DNA of 64,000 bases from an uncultured Flavobacteriales bacterium (GCA_903825395.1 CAIKAF010000013.1:1-64000); one strand, 5' to 3'. Shown: positions 42,140-53,040, counted from the first letter of the stretch. Translations and numbers: made by a program. The notes: generated by a model from the letters alone, not told the origin.

Positions 42140-42291
42140 CCACGCCCGCGGCAGGGATTGAACCGGGTTGCCCGCAAGGGGGCCGGCGGCCGCTGCCGCG
42201 TGGCGAGGAGGCGACCTTGGGAGCCACCGCAGCCCGCTGGCAGCCCGCCCGGCCACCGCGGACAACCGGTGAAAGCCCGTCCGCCGCCCCC
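42140..42291 (-). repeat. Structured intergenic element copy E5
   Basis: Minus-strand core GGTGGCTCCCAAGGTCGCC (42210-42228); abuts IS remnant D. Confidence 0.87.
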
Positions 42292-42369
42292 ATTCCTCTC
42301 CCCATGTTTTCGCCATACCCATGGGCCTGTGGCCTGCAATTCCTTATTTTGCTACCTTTCTGCCCAATT

Positions 42370-43584
42370 ATGATGGATGCCGGGTACATACCGCTGCCGG
42401 AGCGTCTGCGCCCCAGCTCGCTTCAAGAGGTGCAAGGGCAGCTGCCCGCCGTACGGGCGCTGAGAAAATGGCTGGACTCGGGACTGCTGCCCTCTCTGAT
42501 TTTTTACGGTCCGCCCGGAACCGGAAAAACGACGCTGGCTCAGGTGCTGGCCAAGGAAACCGGCCGCCCCTTTGATGCCATTAATGCCGTTTCAAGCGGG
42601 GTGAAGGAAATCCGCGATTTGATTGAAAAGGCCCGCAAATCTTCGCTGTTTGATTACCAGGGCAAGCCCCTGGTGTTTATTGATGAAATTCACCGCTTTA
42701 ATAAAAGTCAGCAAGACGGACTGCTGGCCGCCGTGGAACAAGGCCTGTTTACGCTGATTGGCGCTACCACCGAAAATCCTTCCTTTGAACTGAATTCGGC
42801 CCTGCTGAGCCGTTGCCAGGTGCTGACCTTGCAGCCGCTGAGCCGGGAGGATTTGCTGGAAGTGCTTCAACGCGCCCTGAATACGGATGCCTGGCTGCTC
42901 GAACGGCAGGTGGATTTGCTGCAGCCCGATGCCCTGCTGCAGGCCGGCGGCGGCGATGCCCGACGCATGCTGAATGCCCTGGAAATGGCCGTGAATTATG
43001 CCTTTGACGGAGAAAAGGCCCGAATTGATGGTGCGGTGCTGTCGGCTGCCCTGCAAGACCCCCGCTGGCGCTACGATAAATCGGGCGAGATGCACTACGA
43101 TGTGGTTTCGGCGTTTATTAAAAGCCTGCGCGGGTCAGATGTGCAAGCGGGGCTGTACTGGCTGGCCCGCATGCTGCACGGAGGCGAAAAGCCGGAATTC
43201 ATTGCCCGCCGCATGCTGATTTTGGCCTCGGAAGACATTGGAATGGCTAACCCCAACGCTCTGCTGCTGGCTCAGGCCTGCCTGGATTCGGTGAAAGCCA
43301 TTGGCATGCCCGAATCGCGCATTATTTTGTCGCAAGTGGCGGTGTACCTGGCGAAGTCGGCCAAATCGAATGCCTCTTACCTGGCCATTGACCGGGCACT
43401 GGATTTTGTGCGGCAAACCGGCGACCTGCCGGTCCCCCTGCATTTAAGAAACGCTCCCACCGATTGGATGAAAAAGGAAGGCTATGGCAAAGGTTACCTG
43501 TACCCTCACGATTTTCCGGGAGGACAGGTGCCTCAGCAATACGGCCCCGATGAGACGGAGCTGCCGCCGTTTTTTGAGGGCTGA
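42370..43584 (+). CDS. rarA: Replication-associated recombination ATPase
   Basis: PLPERLRPSSLQEVQGQ, FYGPPGTGKTTLAQVLAKETG, FIDEIHRFNKSQQDGLLAAVEQG, IGATTENPSFELNSALLSRCQV. Confidence 0.95.
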   Translation: MMDAGYIPLPERLRPSSLQEVQGQLPAVRALRKWLDSGLLPSLIFYGPPGTGKTTLAQVLAKETGRPFDAINAVSSGVKEIRDLIEKARKSSLFDYQGKPLVFIDEIHRFNKSQQDGLLAAVEQGLFTLIGATTENPSFELNSALLSRCQVLTLQPLSREDLLEVLQRALNTDAWLLERQVDLLQPDALLQAGGGDARRMLNALEMAVNYAFDGEKARIDGAVLSAALQDPRWRYDKSGEMHYDVVSAFIKSLRGSDVQAGLYWLARMLHGGEKPEFIARRMLILASEDIGMANPNALLLAQACLDSVKAIGMPESRIILSQVAVYLAKSAKSNASYLAIDRALDFVRQTGDLPVPLHLRNAPTDWMKKEGYGKGYLYPHDFPGGQVPQQYGPDETELPPFFEG

Positions 43585-43657
43585 ACCGCTGGAATTGTGC
43601 GCAGGGACTTAATTGTTAAGACCAAGGCCTTGCCCAAAATTTATGTACCTTTAATCT

Positions 43658-45247
43658 ATGAGAAAATATGTTTTTTTCTTGGGCATGCTGCTGGGGCTGG
43701 TCGCCTGCAATCCAGCCGAAACCAACTGGGAGGTGGAGGCCTTAGCTCCGCTGATGCACAGCCGAATGACCATTCAAAATTTGGTGGGCGATTCTTCGGT
43801 GGCGGTTGACCCCAACGGTGATTTGATTCTGGAAATTCAGGGCAATGCCCTTCCGCTGAATTTGGATACGCTGTCGGCGTTCCGAACCTTGGCGGTGAAC
43901 GATACTTTTTATTGGGACTATCCGGCCATTACCATTTATCCGGGCATTGATATGCAGCTGCCGCCCATTTATATGAATTTTTATGTGCCAAATGCAGAAA
44001 TGGTGGAGGCACTGATGGAAGGTGGAAAAATCGATGTAGCAGTAACTTCATCCATTCCCCGTAAAATGAATTTTAGGTACAGCATTCCCATGGCTAGGTT
44101 GAACGGTCAGCCGATTGGGTTTTCGGGAAGTTTGGCGGCTTGGCAGCCCGGACAAAATCCGGTGGCCCTTAGCCGCTCCTTCAATTTGGCAGGCCATAAA
44201 CTGGATTTGCGCGGATTGGATTTGAAGGGCTCAAACCGCCTGGAAATTCTGGTAGTGCCCTCCATTGCTGCCGGAGAAGAGCCATTGAATGTTCAGCAAG
44301 GCCAGGCGCTGTTTACCATTTCTACCCAGTTTACAGATATGGATCCCCTGTGGCTGCGGGGCGCTTTTTTATCGCAAGATTTGGACATTCCCGCTTCCAT
44401 GACGGCCATTCCTGAACTCAGCAAATTATCGGCCGATGCGGTTCAATTTGATCGGGCCAGTTTGGTGCTGCGGCTTGAAAATACGCTGGGTGCCGAACTC
44501 AAGGTCCGACCTCGGAGGTTCTGGGCAGAGCGGAGTCAAACTGGAGCCCAGGTAGATTTGCAGCATGCGATTATCAACAAAAATGTATGGATAGATCGGG
44601 CAGTTTGGAATGGAGGGGTTGGAGCACCTGCTCCCAAAACGTATTCTTGGGAAATCAACCATCAAAACTCCAACATCCTTGATTTTTTGTCGGCCCTGCC
44701 CGATAAAATTGGGGTAGAGGTGGATGTCAGCGTTAATCCCATGGGGAATACGGCAGGTTTTATGGATTTTGTGTATCCGGATGCGCTCCCTAAATTCAGC
44801 ATAGATGCCCGATTGCCCTTGAAGTTTGCGGCTCAGAATTTGGCTTTTTCCGATACGGTTGCCTGGACCTTGCAAGAAACGGAATACGAAGCTCTTAAAA
44901 GCGCCACTCTTTGGCTGAAGGGGGAAACCATGTTTCCTTTTGAAACTCGGCTGCTGCTTGAAATGCTGGACGGTAGCGGACAGGTTTTAGACACCTTGAT
45001 CCAGAATATGGTGGTTCCTTCCGGTCAATTGAATCCCAATACAGGTCAGGTGGAACAGGCCATGGCTTTCAATCAGAGCGTAGAGCTTACCGAGGCCCGG
45101 CTTCAGGTTCTTAAACAAACCGAATTTTTTAAGCTTAGGGCTTTTTTCAATACGCCCCCCGGAGGCAATGTGGTTTCCATGAAGAGCCACTATTACATGG
45201 ATTTTAAATTGGTGGCCCGGGCCGGAATCAATATTGGATTTAACTGA
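43658..45247 (+). CDS. Hypothetical lipoprotein
   Basis: MRKYVFFLGMLLGLVACNPAE lipobox; -7-like box TACCTTTA 4 nt before ATG. Confidence 0.8.
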   Translation: MRKYVFFLGMLLGLVACNPAETNWEVEALAPLMHSRMTIQNLVGDSSVAVDPNGDLILEIQGNALPLNLDTLSAFRTLAVNDTFYWDYPAITIYPGIDMQLPPIYMNFYVPNAEMVEALMEGGKIDVAVTSSIPRKMNFRYSIPMARLNGQPIGFSGSLAAWQPGQNPVALSRSFNLAGHKLDLRGLDLKGSNRLEILVVPSIAAGEEPLNVQQGQALFTISTQFTDMDPLWLRGAFLSQDLDIPASMTAIPELSKLSADAVQFDRASLVLRLENTLGAELKVRPRRFWAERSQTGAQVDLQHAIINKNVWIDRAVWNGGVGAPAPKTYSWEINHQNSNILDFLSALPDKIGVEVDVSVNPMGNTAGFMDFVYPDALPKFSIDARLPLKFAAQNLAFSDTVAWTLQETEYEALKSATLWLKGETMFPFETRLLLEMLDGSGQVLDTLIQNMVVPSGQLNPNTGQVEQAMAFNQSVELTEARLQVLKQTEFFKLRAFFNTPPGGNVVSMKSHYYMDFKLVARAGINIGFN

Positions 45248-46497
45248 TGAACCCCATTCCTTTTTTATTTCCCCTGTTTGGTTGGTTTGGTACTCAGGCA
45301 AGACCTGATTTTTTTCAAGACCGGTATTCCAGTTTGGGGCAGGTGAGCCTGTATTCTGAGGGCAGTTTTGAGTCGAGCCATTTGAACGGCTGGTTTGTTT
45401 CTCAAGCCTTGATTGGGCGCTCGTTTACTCAGGCTGATATGATGTCGGTGCAGGCCGATGGACAGGGTTATGCGTCAGGTCGCTGGGAATCGGGATTTCG
45501 ATATTGGAGCTTGGATTCGGCCTTTGGAGGTGGCGCCTGGAGGCATTCGCTGGGATTTTCAAATACGTATCAGGGCTATGCCTCCTACGATGCGGATTTG
45601 TTTGGATTGATTAGCCGAGGCAATGCGCCCTTCGCCGGCCAAACCCTTCCCTTGAATTCCAGCACGGGTTTTTTGACCAATTATCAAACCATTGATTTTT
45701 CATTGGCTCGGCCTTTCCATGGGCCAAACGCCTCTTGGTTTATCGGCTTTGGGCTGGGATTTGTGAACGGGAGTTTTTTTCGCGATGCCCAGATGCAAGG
45801 AGGGAGTTTCTACACTCACCCCGAGGGCGACGAACTGCGGCTGGGCATGAACCAGGTGCGGCTTCGGGCCTCTGACCCTTCAGGCTCCGCTTTTTTGTAC
45901 CCGGCGGGTTTGGGTTTTTCGTTTCGGGGAAGCCTGGAATACCAGCATAAGAAAGGCCATGTTGTTTCTTTTTCCGTTCAGGACGCCGGATTGATGTTTT
46001 GGAATCGGCAGGGACAAACGATTGAACTGGATTCGGAACTGGTGTGGTCAGGCTTTGAGGTTCCAAACATTGCCGAGGTGGCTGAGACCTTGTTTCAAGA
46101 TCAATTGGATAGCATTGCAGGGGATTTGGTGGTTTTAGACCAACGCCGTTCGTTTGAAACCATGATGCCCGTCGGAATGCGGCTGGGGTACGGCCGCCGG
46201 CTGTTTCAGAATACCGCTTTGCTTCAGGCTCAAATGTACTATGCTCCCTTTTGCATGCCCATTCCAGAACTGGAATTGGCTTTTTATTATTTGGGCAAAG
46301 GGCGCTTGAATGCTGGCATTAGCGCATCGGGTGGGGGAGTATGCCTGTGGAAAATAGGACTTAATGTTGGAGTAGATGCAGGGAAGGGTTGGGCCTTTCA
46401 GCTGTTTACCCGCAATGCCGAATCCATTTGGCCCAATGCCGCCGGTCGCGGGTTCTCGGCCGGATTTCAGATTAGTAAACGCATGTTGAAATCGTAA
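45247..46497 (+). CDS. Outer-membrane beta-barrel-like protein (DUF5723-like)
   Basis: Signal peptide-like start, aromatic/glycine beta pattern, stop/start overlap with preceding gene. Confidence 0.6.
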   Translation: MNPIPFLFPLFGWFGTQARPDFFQDRYSSLGQVSLYSEGSFESSHLNGWFVSQALIGRSFTQADMMSVQADGQGYASGRWESGFRYWSLDSAFGGGAWRHSLGFSNTYQGYASYDADLFGLISRGNAPFAGQTLPLNSSTGFLTNYQTIDFSLARPFHGPNASWFIGFGLGFVNGSFFRDAQMQGGSFYTHPEGDELRLGMNQVRLRASDPSGSAFLYPAGLGFSFRGSLEYQHKKGHVVSFSVQDAGLMFWNRQGQTIELDSELVWSGFEVPNIAEVAETLFQDQLDSIAGDLVVLDQRRSFETMMPVGMRLGYGRRLFQNTALLQAQMYYAPFCMPIPELELAFYYLGKGRLNAGISASGGGVCLWKIGLNVGVDAGKGWAFQLFTRNAESIWPNAAGRGFSAGFQISKRMLKS

Positions 46498-46499
46498 CC

Positions 46500-47936
46500 A
46501 TGATTCGAACGGTAAATCTTATCATTTTGGGCTTGACATGGAGCTGGTTTTTGATGCCGGCCTGGGGTCAAAGCACTTGGTTTAAAACCTTTAGTTGGGA
46601 GCCTTACAGTTCCGGAAAAACCGTGCTGGCCACCCGCGACAGCAGCCTGGTGTTTGCCGGCATTACCCAATCCAACCAAGGCGATGCCTTTTTGGCGGGG
46701 GCCGATTCCTTGGGAAATCCCTTGTGGTTTAAAACCTTGGGTGGGGCCGGTCAAGATGCCCTGAACTACTCCGTTTGGAATTCAGATTCCACCGTTTGGG
46801 CCTTGTTGGGACAAACCAACAGCTACGGGCAAGGCGGTTACGATGCCTGGTTGGTTTTGGCAAATTCCAGCGGAGATACCCTGAAAACAATGACCTTTGG
46901 AGGCAGCGGCTGGGATTTTGGTCGGGGAATATTTCGAGATTCTGACGGCAATTTTTTGGTGCTGCTGCACACCTACAGCAGCGGAGATGGGGGAGGAGAT
47001 GTGCGTCTGGTTCTACTTACGGATGCAGGCGATGTTTTACGGGATACCACTTGGGAGCAGAATGGGGTTGATGCTCAACCCAATGCCGCCCATCAATCTC
47101 CTTCCGGAAATTGGCTGATTGGAGGAAGCTATTTTCCGGGTCAGGTCGGAGAAAGCGATGTGTTTGCCTCGGTGGTTCAGCCCTACAATCTGTCTGCCGA
47201 TACCACCATCTTTTCTGGCGCTCTCGATGAAGATGAGGTCTATTCCATTTGCCCCTTCATCAGCAATTCTGGCGCATTTTCTTGGCTGTTGAGCGGAAAC
47301 ATGAAGGATGCGCAGGGGCGTTGGAAAAATTATTTGTGGCGCATCAGCGAGCAGGGGGAAGATATTGGTCGCTTGAATTTGGGATTATCGGGCAGCACAG
47401 AACGCCGGCAATCCCATACCGGTTATTATGCCGATGGGGGAGTTCAATTTACATTTTCAAGCCGATATGCCGACGACAGTTGGGATGTCTCTTTTGATAA
47501 AACCCAATATATGAATTACCTGATGGGCACCTTGTCGGCTCGGTATGGATACCAAAAAATGGCGGGTTATACCCAAATTTGGGATCTGGGTTTTATTGTG
47601 GTGGGTGAGAGCAATGAGTATAGTTTAGGTCAGACTTCGGCCTTTTTAACTCGCTTTGGTTTTGATGGCAGTTGTGCCTTATCAACCACGCTGGGGCAGG
47701 AGTCGGTTCAGCCCTTAACTGCGCGCCTGTATCCCAATCCAGCTCAGGACAAGGTGCATATTGAGGGAATTCCACCGGGAACACCCTACCGCTGGGTTTC
47801 GATGAGCGGTCAAGAGCTAAAACAGGGGATTTTAACCCATTCCTTTCTGGAGAAACCAACTGAAACCGCAGATTTTATTCAACTTATTTTTGATATTAAC
47901 GGAAACGGCCTTACATTTAAGGTTAAATTTCGTTAA
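46500..47936 (+). CDS. T9SS-sorted secreted beta-repeat protein
   Basis: Signal peptide; TARLYPNPAQDKVHIEG...GNGLTFKVKFR sorting-type tail. Confidence 0.8.
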   Translation: MIRTVNLIILGLTWSWFLMPAWGQSTWFKTFSWEPYSSGKTVLATRDSSLVFAGITQSNQGDAFLAGADSLGNPLWFKTLGGAGQDALNYSVWNSDSTVWALLGQTNSYGQGGYDAWLVLANSSGDTLKTMTFGGSGWDFGRGIFRDSDGNFLVLLHTYSSGDGGGDVRLVLLTDAGDVLRDTTWEQNGVDAQPNAAHQSPSGNWLIGGSYFPGQVGESDVFASVVQPYNLSADTTIFSGALDEDEVYSICPFISNSGAFSWLLSGNMKDAQGRWKNYLWRISEQGEDIGRLNLGLSGSTERRQSHTGYYADGGVQFTFSSRYADDSWDVSFDKTQYMNYLMGTLSARYGYQKMAGYTQIWDLGFIVVGESNEYSLGQTSAFLTRFGFDGSCALSTTLGQESVQPLTARLYPNPAQDKVHIEGIPPGTPYRWVSMSGQELKQGILTHSFLEKPTETADFIQLIFDINGNGLTFKVKFR

Positions 47937-47938
47937 GA

Positions 47939-48472
47939 GTGCTGCGTATAACTTTCTTATTGTGTGTGTTGGTTTGGTTTGGCTGTGATAGTGCCCGCAA
48001 CGTTCAATACAAAGAACTTTCTGCTCTCCGTGAAAAAATCATGGAAGACAACATCAATGGCTTGACTGGTCCTGCACAACGCAGCTTGTGGATGGATTTT
48101 TCCAGCAAAGCCATGGCATTTTACCGGGCCTATCCCACCGATTCCTCGGCCCCTTCCTTGTTGTTTAACGCCGCTGAATTGTATTTTAAAGCCAACGAAG
48201 CCGATTCAGCCCTGATGGCGGTGGGGATTTTAGATTCTTTTCCTCAGTTTTCTAGAAAGCCAGATCTGTTGTACCTGCGGGGTCAGATTCATCAAATGCT
48301 GTTTTTGGACTATGATAAGGCCGAGCAGTATTTTTCCCAACTCGTGCGGGAGTATCCAAACCACCCTGCCTCGGCTTCAGCCATCACCTCGTTGGCGGTA
48401 CTAAAGACCTTGAACGAGGTTGAGGCAGATAGCCTTGAATTTACTGCAGACAGCCTTCCGTATCAGCCTTAG
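47939..48472 (+). CDS. Tetratricopeptide-like lipoprotein
   Basis: GTG start, LLCVLVWFGCDS lipobox; PDLLYLRGQIHQMLFLDYDKAEQYFSQLVREYPNHPAS. Confidence 0.75.
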   Translation: MLRITFLLCVLVWFGCDSARNVQYKELSALREKIMEDNINGLTGPAQRSLWMDFSSKAMAFYRAYPTDSSAPSLLFNAAELYFKANEADSALMAVGILDSFPQFSRKPDLLYLRGQIHQMLFLDYDKAEQYFSQLVREYPNHPASASAITSLAVLKTLNEVEADSLEFTADSLPYQP

Positions 48473-48491
48473 AATTGCCTACCTTTAAGGC

Positions 48492-49637
48492 ATGAAAAAA
48501 TCGACCCTTTGCGTGCATGCAGGCCATGAGCCTGAACCTGTAACCGGAGCCGTCATGCCACCGGTATTTTTCACTTCAACCTATGTTCAACAAGCTCCGG
48601 GTGAGCATCAAGGTTATGATTATTCTAGGGCAGGGAATCCCAGCCGTACCGTTTTAGAAAAGGCCCTGGCTGAATTGGAAGGTGGAACTCATGGCTTTTG
48701 TTTTTCCTCTGGAATGGGAGCCGTTGATGCCGTATTGAAGACCCTTTCTACCGGCGACCACGTGGTGGCCATGAATGATTTGTATGGGGGAACATACCGT
48801 TTGTTTCGTCAATCTTACGAGAAACTTGGCATTTCATTTTCATTTATTGGTTGTTCTTCTGAGGCCGAAATTGAATCGGCCATTCAGCCCGGAACCAAAT
48901 TGATGTGGATTGAAACCCCAACCAACCCTACGCTGACGGTGGTAGATATTGCCCTATGCGCCTCCATCTGCAAGCGCCATGGCATCACTTTGGTGGTGGA
49001 CAATACTTTTGCTTCTCCGATGCTCCAAAGCCCATTGGCCTTGGGAGCCAACATTGTTATGCACTCCATGACAAAATACTTGGGTGGCCATTCCGATTTA
49101 ATTATGGGGGGATTGGTAACCAGCGATGCCGCCTTGGCTGAAGCGCTTTTTTTTAACCAAAAAAGTACCGGAGCCACTCCCGGCCCAATGGACTGCTATT
49201 TGGCGTTGAGGGGAATTAAAACACTGCATCTTAGAATGAAGGCCCACGTGGAGAATGCCCAACAGATTGCCTTATTTCTGCAGGCACATCCTAAGGTTTC
49301 AAGGGTATTTTATCCGGGTTTGCCTGAGCATCCCGGACATGGCATTGCATCAAGGCAAATGTCCGGTTTTGGAGGTATGCTTTCCTTTGAATTAAGTACC
49401 AACACCGAAGAAAATGCCAGAACGTTTTTATTGGGAACGAAGCTGTTTGTGTTGGCCGAATCGCTGGGCGGTGTCGAAAGTTTGGTCTCTCATCCAGCCA
49501 GCATGACCCACGCCAGCATTCCAAGAGAAATCCGGTTAAGAAATGGAGTTTCGGATGGATTAATCCGGTTGTCTGTGGGCATTGAGGATGCCCAAGACTT
49601 AATTCAGGATTTGGAAACAGCCTTATCGGCCTGCTGA
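48492..49637 (+). CDS. Cystathionine gamma-synthase/lyase-type PLP enzyme
   Basis: YDYSRAGNPSRTVLEKALAELEGG, FSSGMGAVDAVLKTL, VVDNTFASPMLQSPLALGANIVMHSMTKYLGGHSD. Confidence 0.93.
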   Translation: MKKSTLCVHAGHEPEPVTGAVMPPVFFTSTYVQQAPGEHQGYDYSRAGNPSRTVLEKALAELEGGTHGFCFSSGMGAVDAVLKTLSTGDHVVAMNDLYGGTYRLFRQSYEKLGISFSFIGCSSEAEIESAIQPGTKLMWIETPTNPTLTVVDIALCASICKRHGITLVVDNTFASPMLQSPLALGANIVMHSMTKYLGGHSDLIMGGLVTSDAALAEALFFNQKSTGATPGPMDCYLALRGIKTLHLRMKAHVENAQQIALFLQAHPKVSRVFYPGLPEHPGHGIASRQMSGFGGMLSFELSTNTEENARTFLLGTKLFVLAESLGGVESLVSHPASMTHASIPREIRLRNGVSDGLIRLSVGIEDAQDLIQDLETALSAC

Positions 49638-49646
49638 TTTGAAAAA

Positions 49647-50246
49647 TCAGCTTCCGCTTTTAATGGTTGGATATCCGTGCTTTAGGTGCCAATAATTCCA
49701 AAGGTAGCCCGTTGAGGCCCCAATGATTAGTCCTAAGGCAAATCCTCCTAGAACATCATAGGGATAATGCACTCCAAGGTAAATTCGGGAATACCCATTT
49801 AAAATGGGATAGGAAAACAAGAGCGCATTAAAGAGAAATTGGCGCTGGATGGGCATTTCATGCACCATTACTCCACTTATAGCCACCAATGTAGCGATCG
49901 CTGCTGAATTTGCTGCATGGGAGGAAACAAAGCCAAAACGTCCCCCACAGCCATCAATGACCCGAACCAAATGTCCATATTCCAAATTATGGCAAGGCCT
50001 GAATCGCTCAAATACTTCCTTGAAACCGTGTACAGAAATAAAATCAGTCAAAAAAAGAGTAGATAAGGCAAAAAGAACAAATACGAAGACCTTTAATCCC
50101 AGTTTCCGAAATCCCATTCCGAGAATCAAAACATAAAACCAAATCCAGGCGTATTTATTTGAAAACAGCAGCATGAATACATCCAATACCGGATGGTGAG
50201 CTCCGTTGATGATGAAAAAGATATCCCTATCAACCTGCTCAATCAT
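49647..50246 (-). CDS. PAP2-family phosphatase
   Basis: [40 protein letters not shown]. Confidence 0.92.
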   Translation of the reverse strand: MIEQVDRDIFFIINGAHHPVLDVFMLLFSNKYAWIWFYVLILGMGFRKLGLKVFVFVLFALSTLFLTDFISVHGFKEVFERFRPCHNLEYGHLVRVIDGCGGRFGFVSSHAANSAAIATLVAISGVMVHEMPIQRQFLFNALLFSYPILNGYSRIYLGVHYPYDVLGGFALGLIIGASTGYLWNYWHLKHGYPTIKSGS

Positions 50247-51231
50247 GGTGCAAACTAGACCAAACGCTGTCTTTAAGTTCTTGAATACCCAATCCAGTTA
50301 TGGAGGAAAAGAAAATGGGATTCAAATCTGAAAGTTGAGCTTTCATTTCGGTCATAAGCTCATTGTCCAATAAATCGGCCTTACTTACGCCTACGATTCG
50401 TTTCTTTAAAAGCAATTCCGGATTAAAGGCTTCAAGTTCCTTTAGCAAAATGGAATAGGTCTTTCTGGGGTCAGAGTCATCGGCAGGAATCAGAAACAAC
50501 AAACTGCTGTTGCGTTCGATGTGCTTTAAGAAGCGTATTCCAAGGCCTTTACCTTCTGAGGCTCCTTCAATAATTCCAGGGATATCTGCCCAGACGAACG
50601 ATTTGAAATCGCGGTATTCCACAATGCCCAAATTGGGTACCAAGGTGGTGAATGGATAATCTGCAATTTCAGGCTTGGCGGCAGAAACTACCGATAATAA
50701 GGTGGATTTGCCGGCATTTGGAAATCCAACCAATCCTACATCGGCCAATACCTTAAGCTCTAGAATTTTCCACACATCTTGACCTTCTTCGCCGGGTTGG
50801 GCAAATCGGGGCGTTTGTTGGGTGGCTGATTTAAAGTGGTTGTTGCCCATGCCGCCTCTGCCTCCGGGAACCAGAATGACCATTTGACCATCTTCGGTAA
50901 TTTCGGCCTCTTGTTCCCCTGTTTCGGCGTCTCGAGCAATGGTGCCCAATGGAACCTCAAGCACTACATCTGCACCATTTTTTCCATGCATCAATGCACC
51001 CAAACCCATCCCGCCCGGTTCGGCAATGACGTGCTTGCGGTACTTCAAGTGAAGCAAAGTCCAGTATTGTTTGTTGCCCCGCAAAACGATATGCCCTCCT
51101 CGTCCTCCGTCTCCACCGTCAGGTCCACCTTTTGCCGTTAGTTTATCTCGATGGAAATGAACGGAACCGGCACCGCCTTTTCCGGATCGGCAGCAAATTT
51201 TCACATAATCAACAAAGTTCGACCCCGCCAT
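50239..51231 (-). CDS. obgE: GTPase ObgE/CgtA
   Basis: [67 protein letters not shown]. Confidence 0.97.
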   Translation of the reverse strand: MAGSNFVDYVKICCRSGKGGAGSVHFHRDKLTAKGGPDGGDGGRGGHIVLRGNKQYWTLLHLKYRKHVIAEPGGMGLGALMHGKNGADVVLEVPLGTIARDAETGEQEAEITEDGQMVILVPGGRGGMGNNHFKSATQQTPRFAQPGEEGQDVWKILELKVLADVGLVGFPNAGKSTLLSVVSAAKPEIADYPFTTLVPNLGIVEYRDFKSFVWADIPGIIEGASEGKGLGIRFLKHIERNSSLLFLIPADDSDPRKTYSILLKELEAFNPELLLKKRIVGVSKADLLDNELMTEMKAQLSDLNPIFFSSITGLGIQELKDSVWSSLHHD

Positions 51232-51232
51232 G

Positions 51233-52064
51233 TTATTCTTTTCGTTTTGGTTCCTGAGGCGTTTTTGATCCTCCGGAATATTTTAATTCAGGGAATGCTT
51301 TGACAAATTCTTCATGGCATTTTCCAACGGCTACCATAACATCGTATGTGGTGGCCTGAGCCACAAATTCTGTCCCTAGATTGCAAAATTTTACGAATTC
51401 TTCTAAGTCTTCAGGGGCAAGCCCTGTAATGCGCTGAAGCATGTCGGGAGTTAATCTTGCCTGAGCTTTGGCCTCCATAACGTCGCCCGACATCAAATCT
51501 CTTAGCTTATCCATTTCTTTGGCTTGCCGACTGAATTTTTCATACAGTTTGGTAAACGGACCGGATAAGAGAACTCCCGTTCCAGGCCTTGGACTGTAAT
51601 AGCCTTGTCGAAGTCGCCCCTCAGCCAGTGAGCGCTCGTTTTCAGCTACCCCCATTTTACGGATTTGTTCAATGACTCGGTCGTAGGTGAATTGGTTGAA
51701 CTTGTAGGCCTCTAAATCATAGACAATGGGCTTCAGCAAGGCATTGAATGAAAATATGGGGGTTTGGGTTTCTTGAGGTAGAAAAAACCGGGTTACTTCA
51801 TAGCCAATGGCTTGAAATTCTAGGGTGTCGTTTCTGCGAACCAATAAATTGTAGTATCCTGTGCCATCAGAAATAACGCCTTGACGTGTTCTAGGATTAA
51901 TAATATGAGCAAAGGGAATGGGGTACAGCGAGTCTGCCCGCAAAACATAACCTGAGATTTGAACCAAATCGCTGGAGGCTTCTTTGTTTTGCCCCCAGAC
52001 GCTTGAAATTGTCAGCAGTAGCAATAACCAAACATGAAAGAGGAGGTTTCTTGACGGGGCCATG
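51233..52064 (-). CDS. Carboxypeptidase-regulatory-like domain protein
   Basis: [54 protein letters not shown]. Confidence 0.8.
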
Positions 52065-52143
52065 CACAAAGGTAATAAAGCTAAGGTTCTGTATGGTTTT
52101 GTTTTTACCTGCCCAATTGGGTTTAGGTCTATTCCCTACTGAT

Positions 52144-53040
52144 TTAGTCTTGTCTTTTTGATTTGATGTTGGGACCAAAGCGTTGAATCTGTCCCGGTTT
52201 GCCTAAGTCTTGGCTCGAATTTTTAAGATCCACATTGGGAATCAATACCCATTCTTCGCCATTAAACTCTAGGGCATCATAACTAAGGTCAGGTCCATAA
52301 AAGGCAAACTGCGATTTCAATTCGGGCGAGGCCGGTGCCAAATGGTCCATGACAATTCGATTCCCTTCCTTTTCTAATTTTAGCATCATGCTGGCTTGGG
52401 CTGAATACCGGAATGTTTTTCGTCCAATTTTAGCTCCTTCCCAAAGGATTAAGCGGCTGCCAAATTGGGGGAGCCCAGACCGGTCAAACGACAAGACTTC
52501 AACATGCTTGAAATGAATGTTCTCTTCTCCGGGATTAAAGCCCAGCAGAAGAAAATGGAGCTGCCCTTTTCGCTTAAATGGAATTGCCTCATAGACCAAC
52601 ATGGCAGGCCATTTTCCTCCCGACAGTACTTTTTTTCCCAGATTGAAATCCCATAAGGTTATGGCCTCGCTGCGTTCAAGTGCCAACACCGATTTCTGTT
52701 TATGGTCATACATCAGCCCCCAACTGTGAAATCCCGATGAAGATCGAGTCAGCCAGGTGTACAGCGAGGTATGTTTACCCTTTAAACCAACTTGAGAAAT
52801 GCTGGGGAGACTGTCTGTTGGTAAAGGAAGCCCGAGTTCCAAATTTTCTTGCATGCCCAACCACAACGAATCGGCCTTAGCCAGCCATTGTTGCTCAGTA
52901 AGGTTTGGAGCCAAAGAAGCCTGATGCAAGGCCCCTAGGCGCTGCCAGCTCACTTGACCCATTAGTTGGGAGGTTAGAACGATAAGGACAATGCTTGTTT
53001 TCCAGCTTTTCATGATTTCAGTAAAACGGAAAACAATCAA
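52144..53040 (-). CDS. Hypothetical secreted protein
   Basis: Signal peptide-like start and long open frame. Confidence 0.65.
   Translation of the reverse strand: MIVFRFTEIMKSWKTSIVLIVLTSQLMGQVSWQRLGALHQASLAPNLTEQQWLAKADSLWLGMQENLELGLPLPTDSLPSISQVGLKGKHTSLYTWLTRSSSGFHSWGLMYDHKQKSVLALERSEAITLWDFNLGKKVLSGGKWPAMLVYEAIPFKRKGQLHFLLLGFNPGEENIHFKHVEVLSFDRSGLPQFGSRLILWEGAKIGRKTFRYSAQASMMLKLEKEGNRIVMDHLAPASPELKSQFAFYGPDLSYDALEFNGEEWVLIPNVDLKNSSQDLGKPGQIQRFGPNIKSKRQD

Noticed and set aside
42592-43095. 167-aa minus-strand ORF, also 43135-43443
   Set aside because: Antisense to rarA in GC-rich sequence; Gln/His-rich shadow translation
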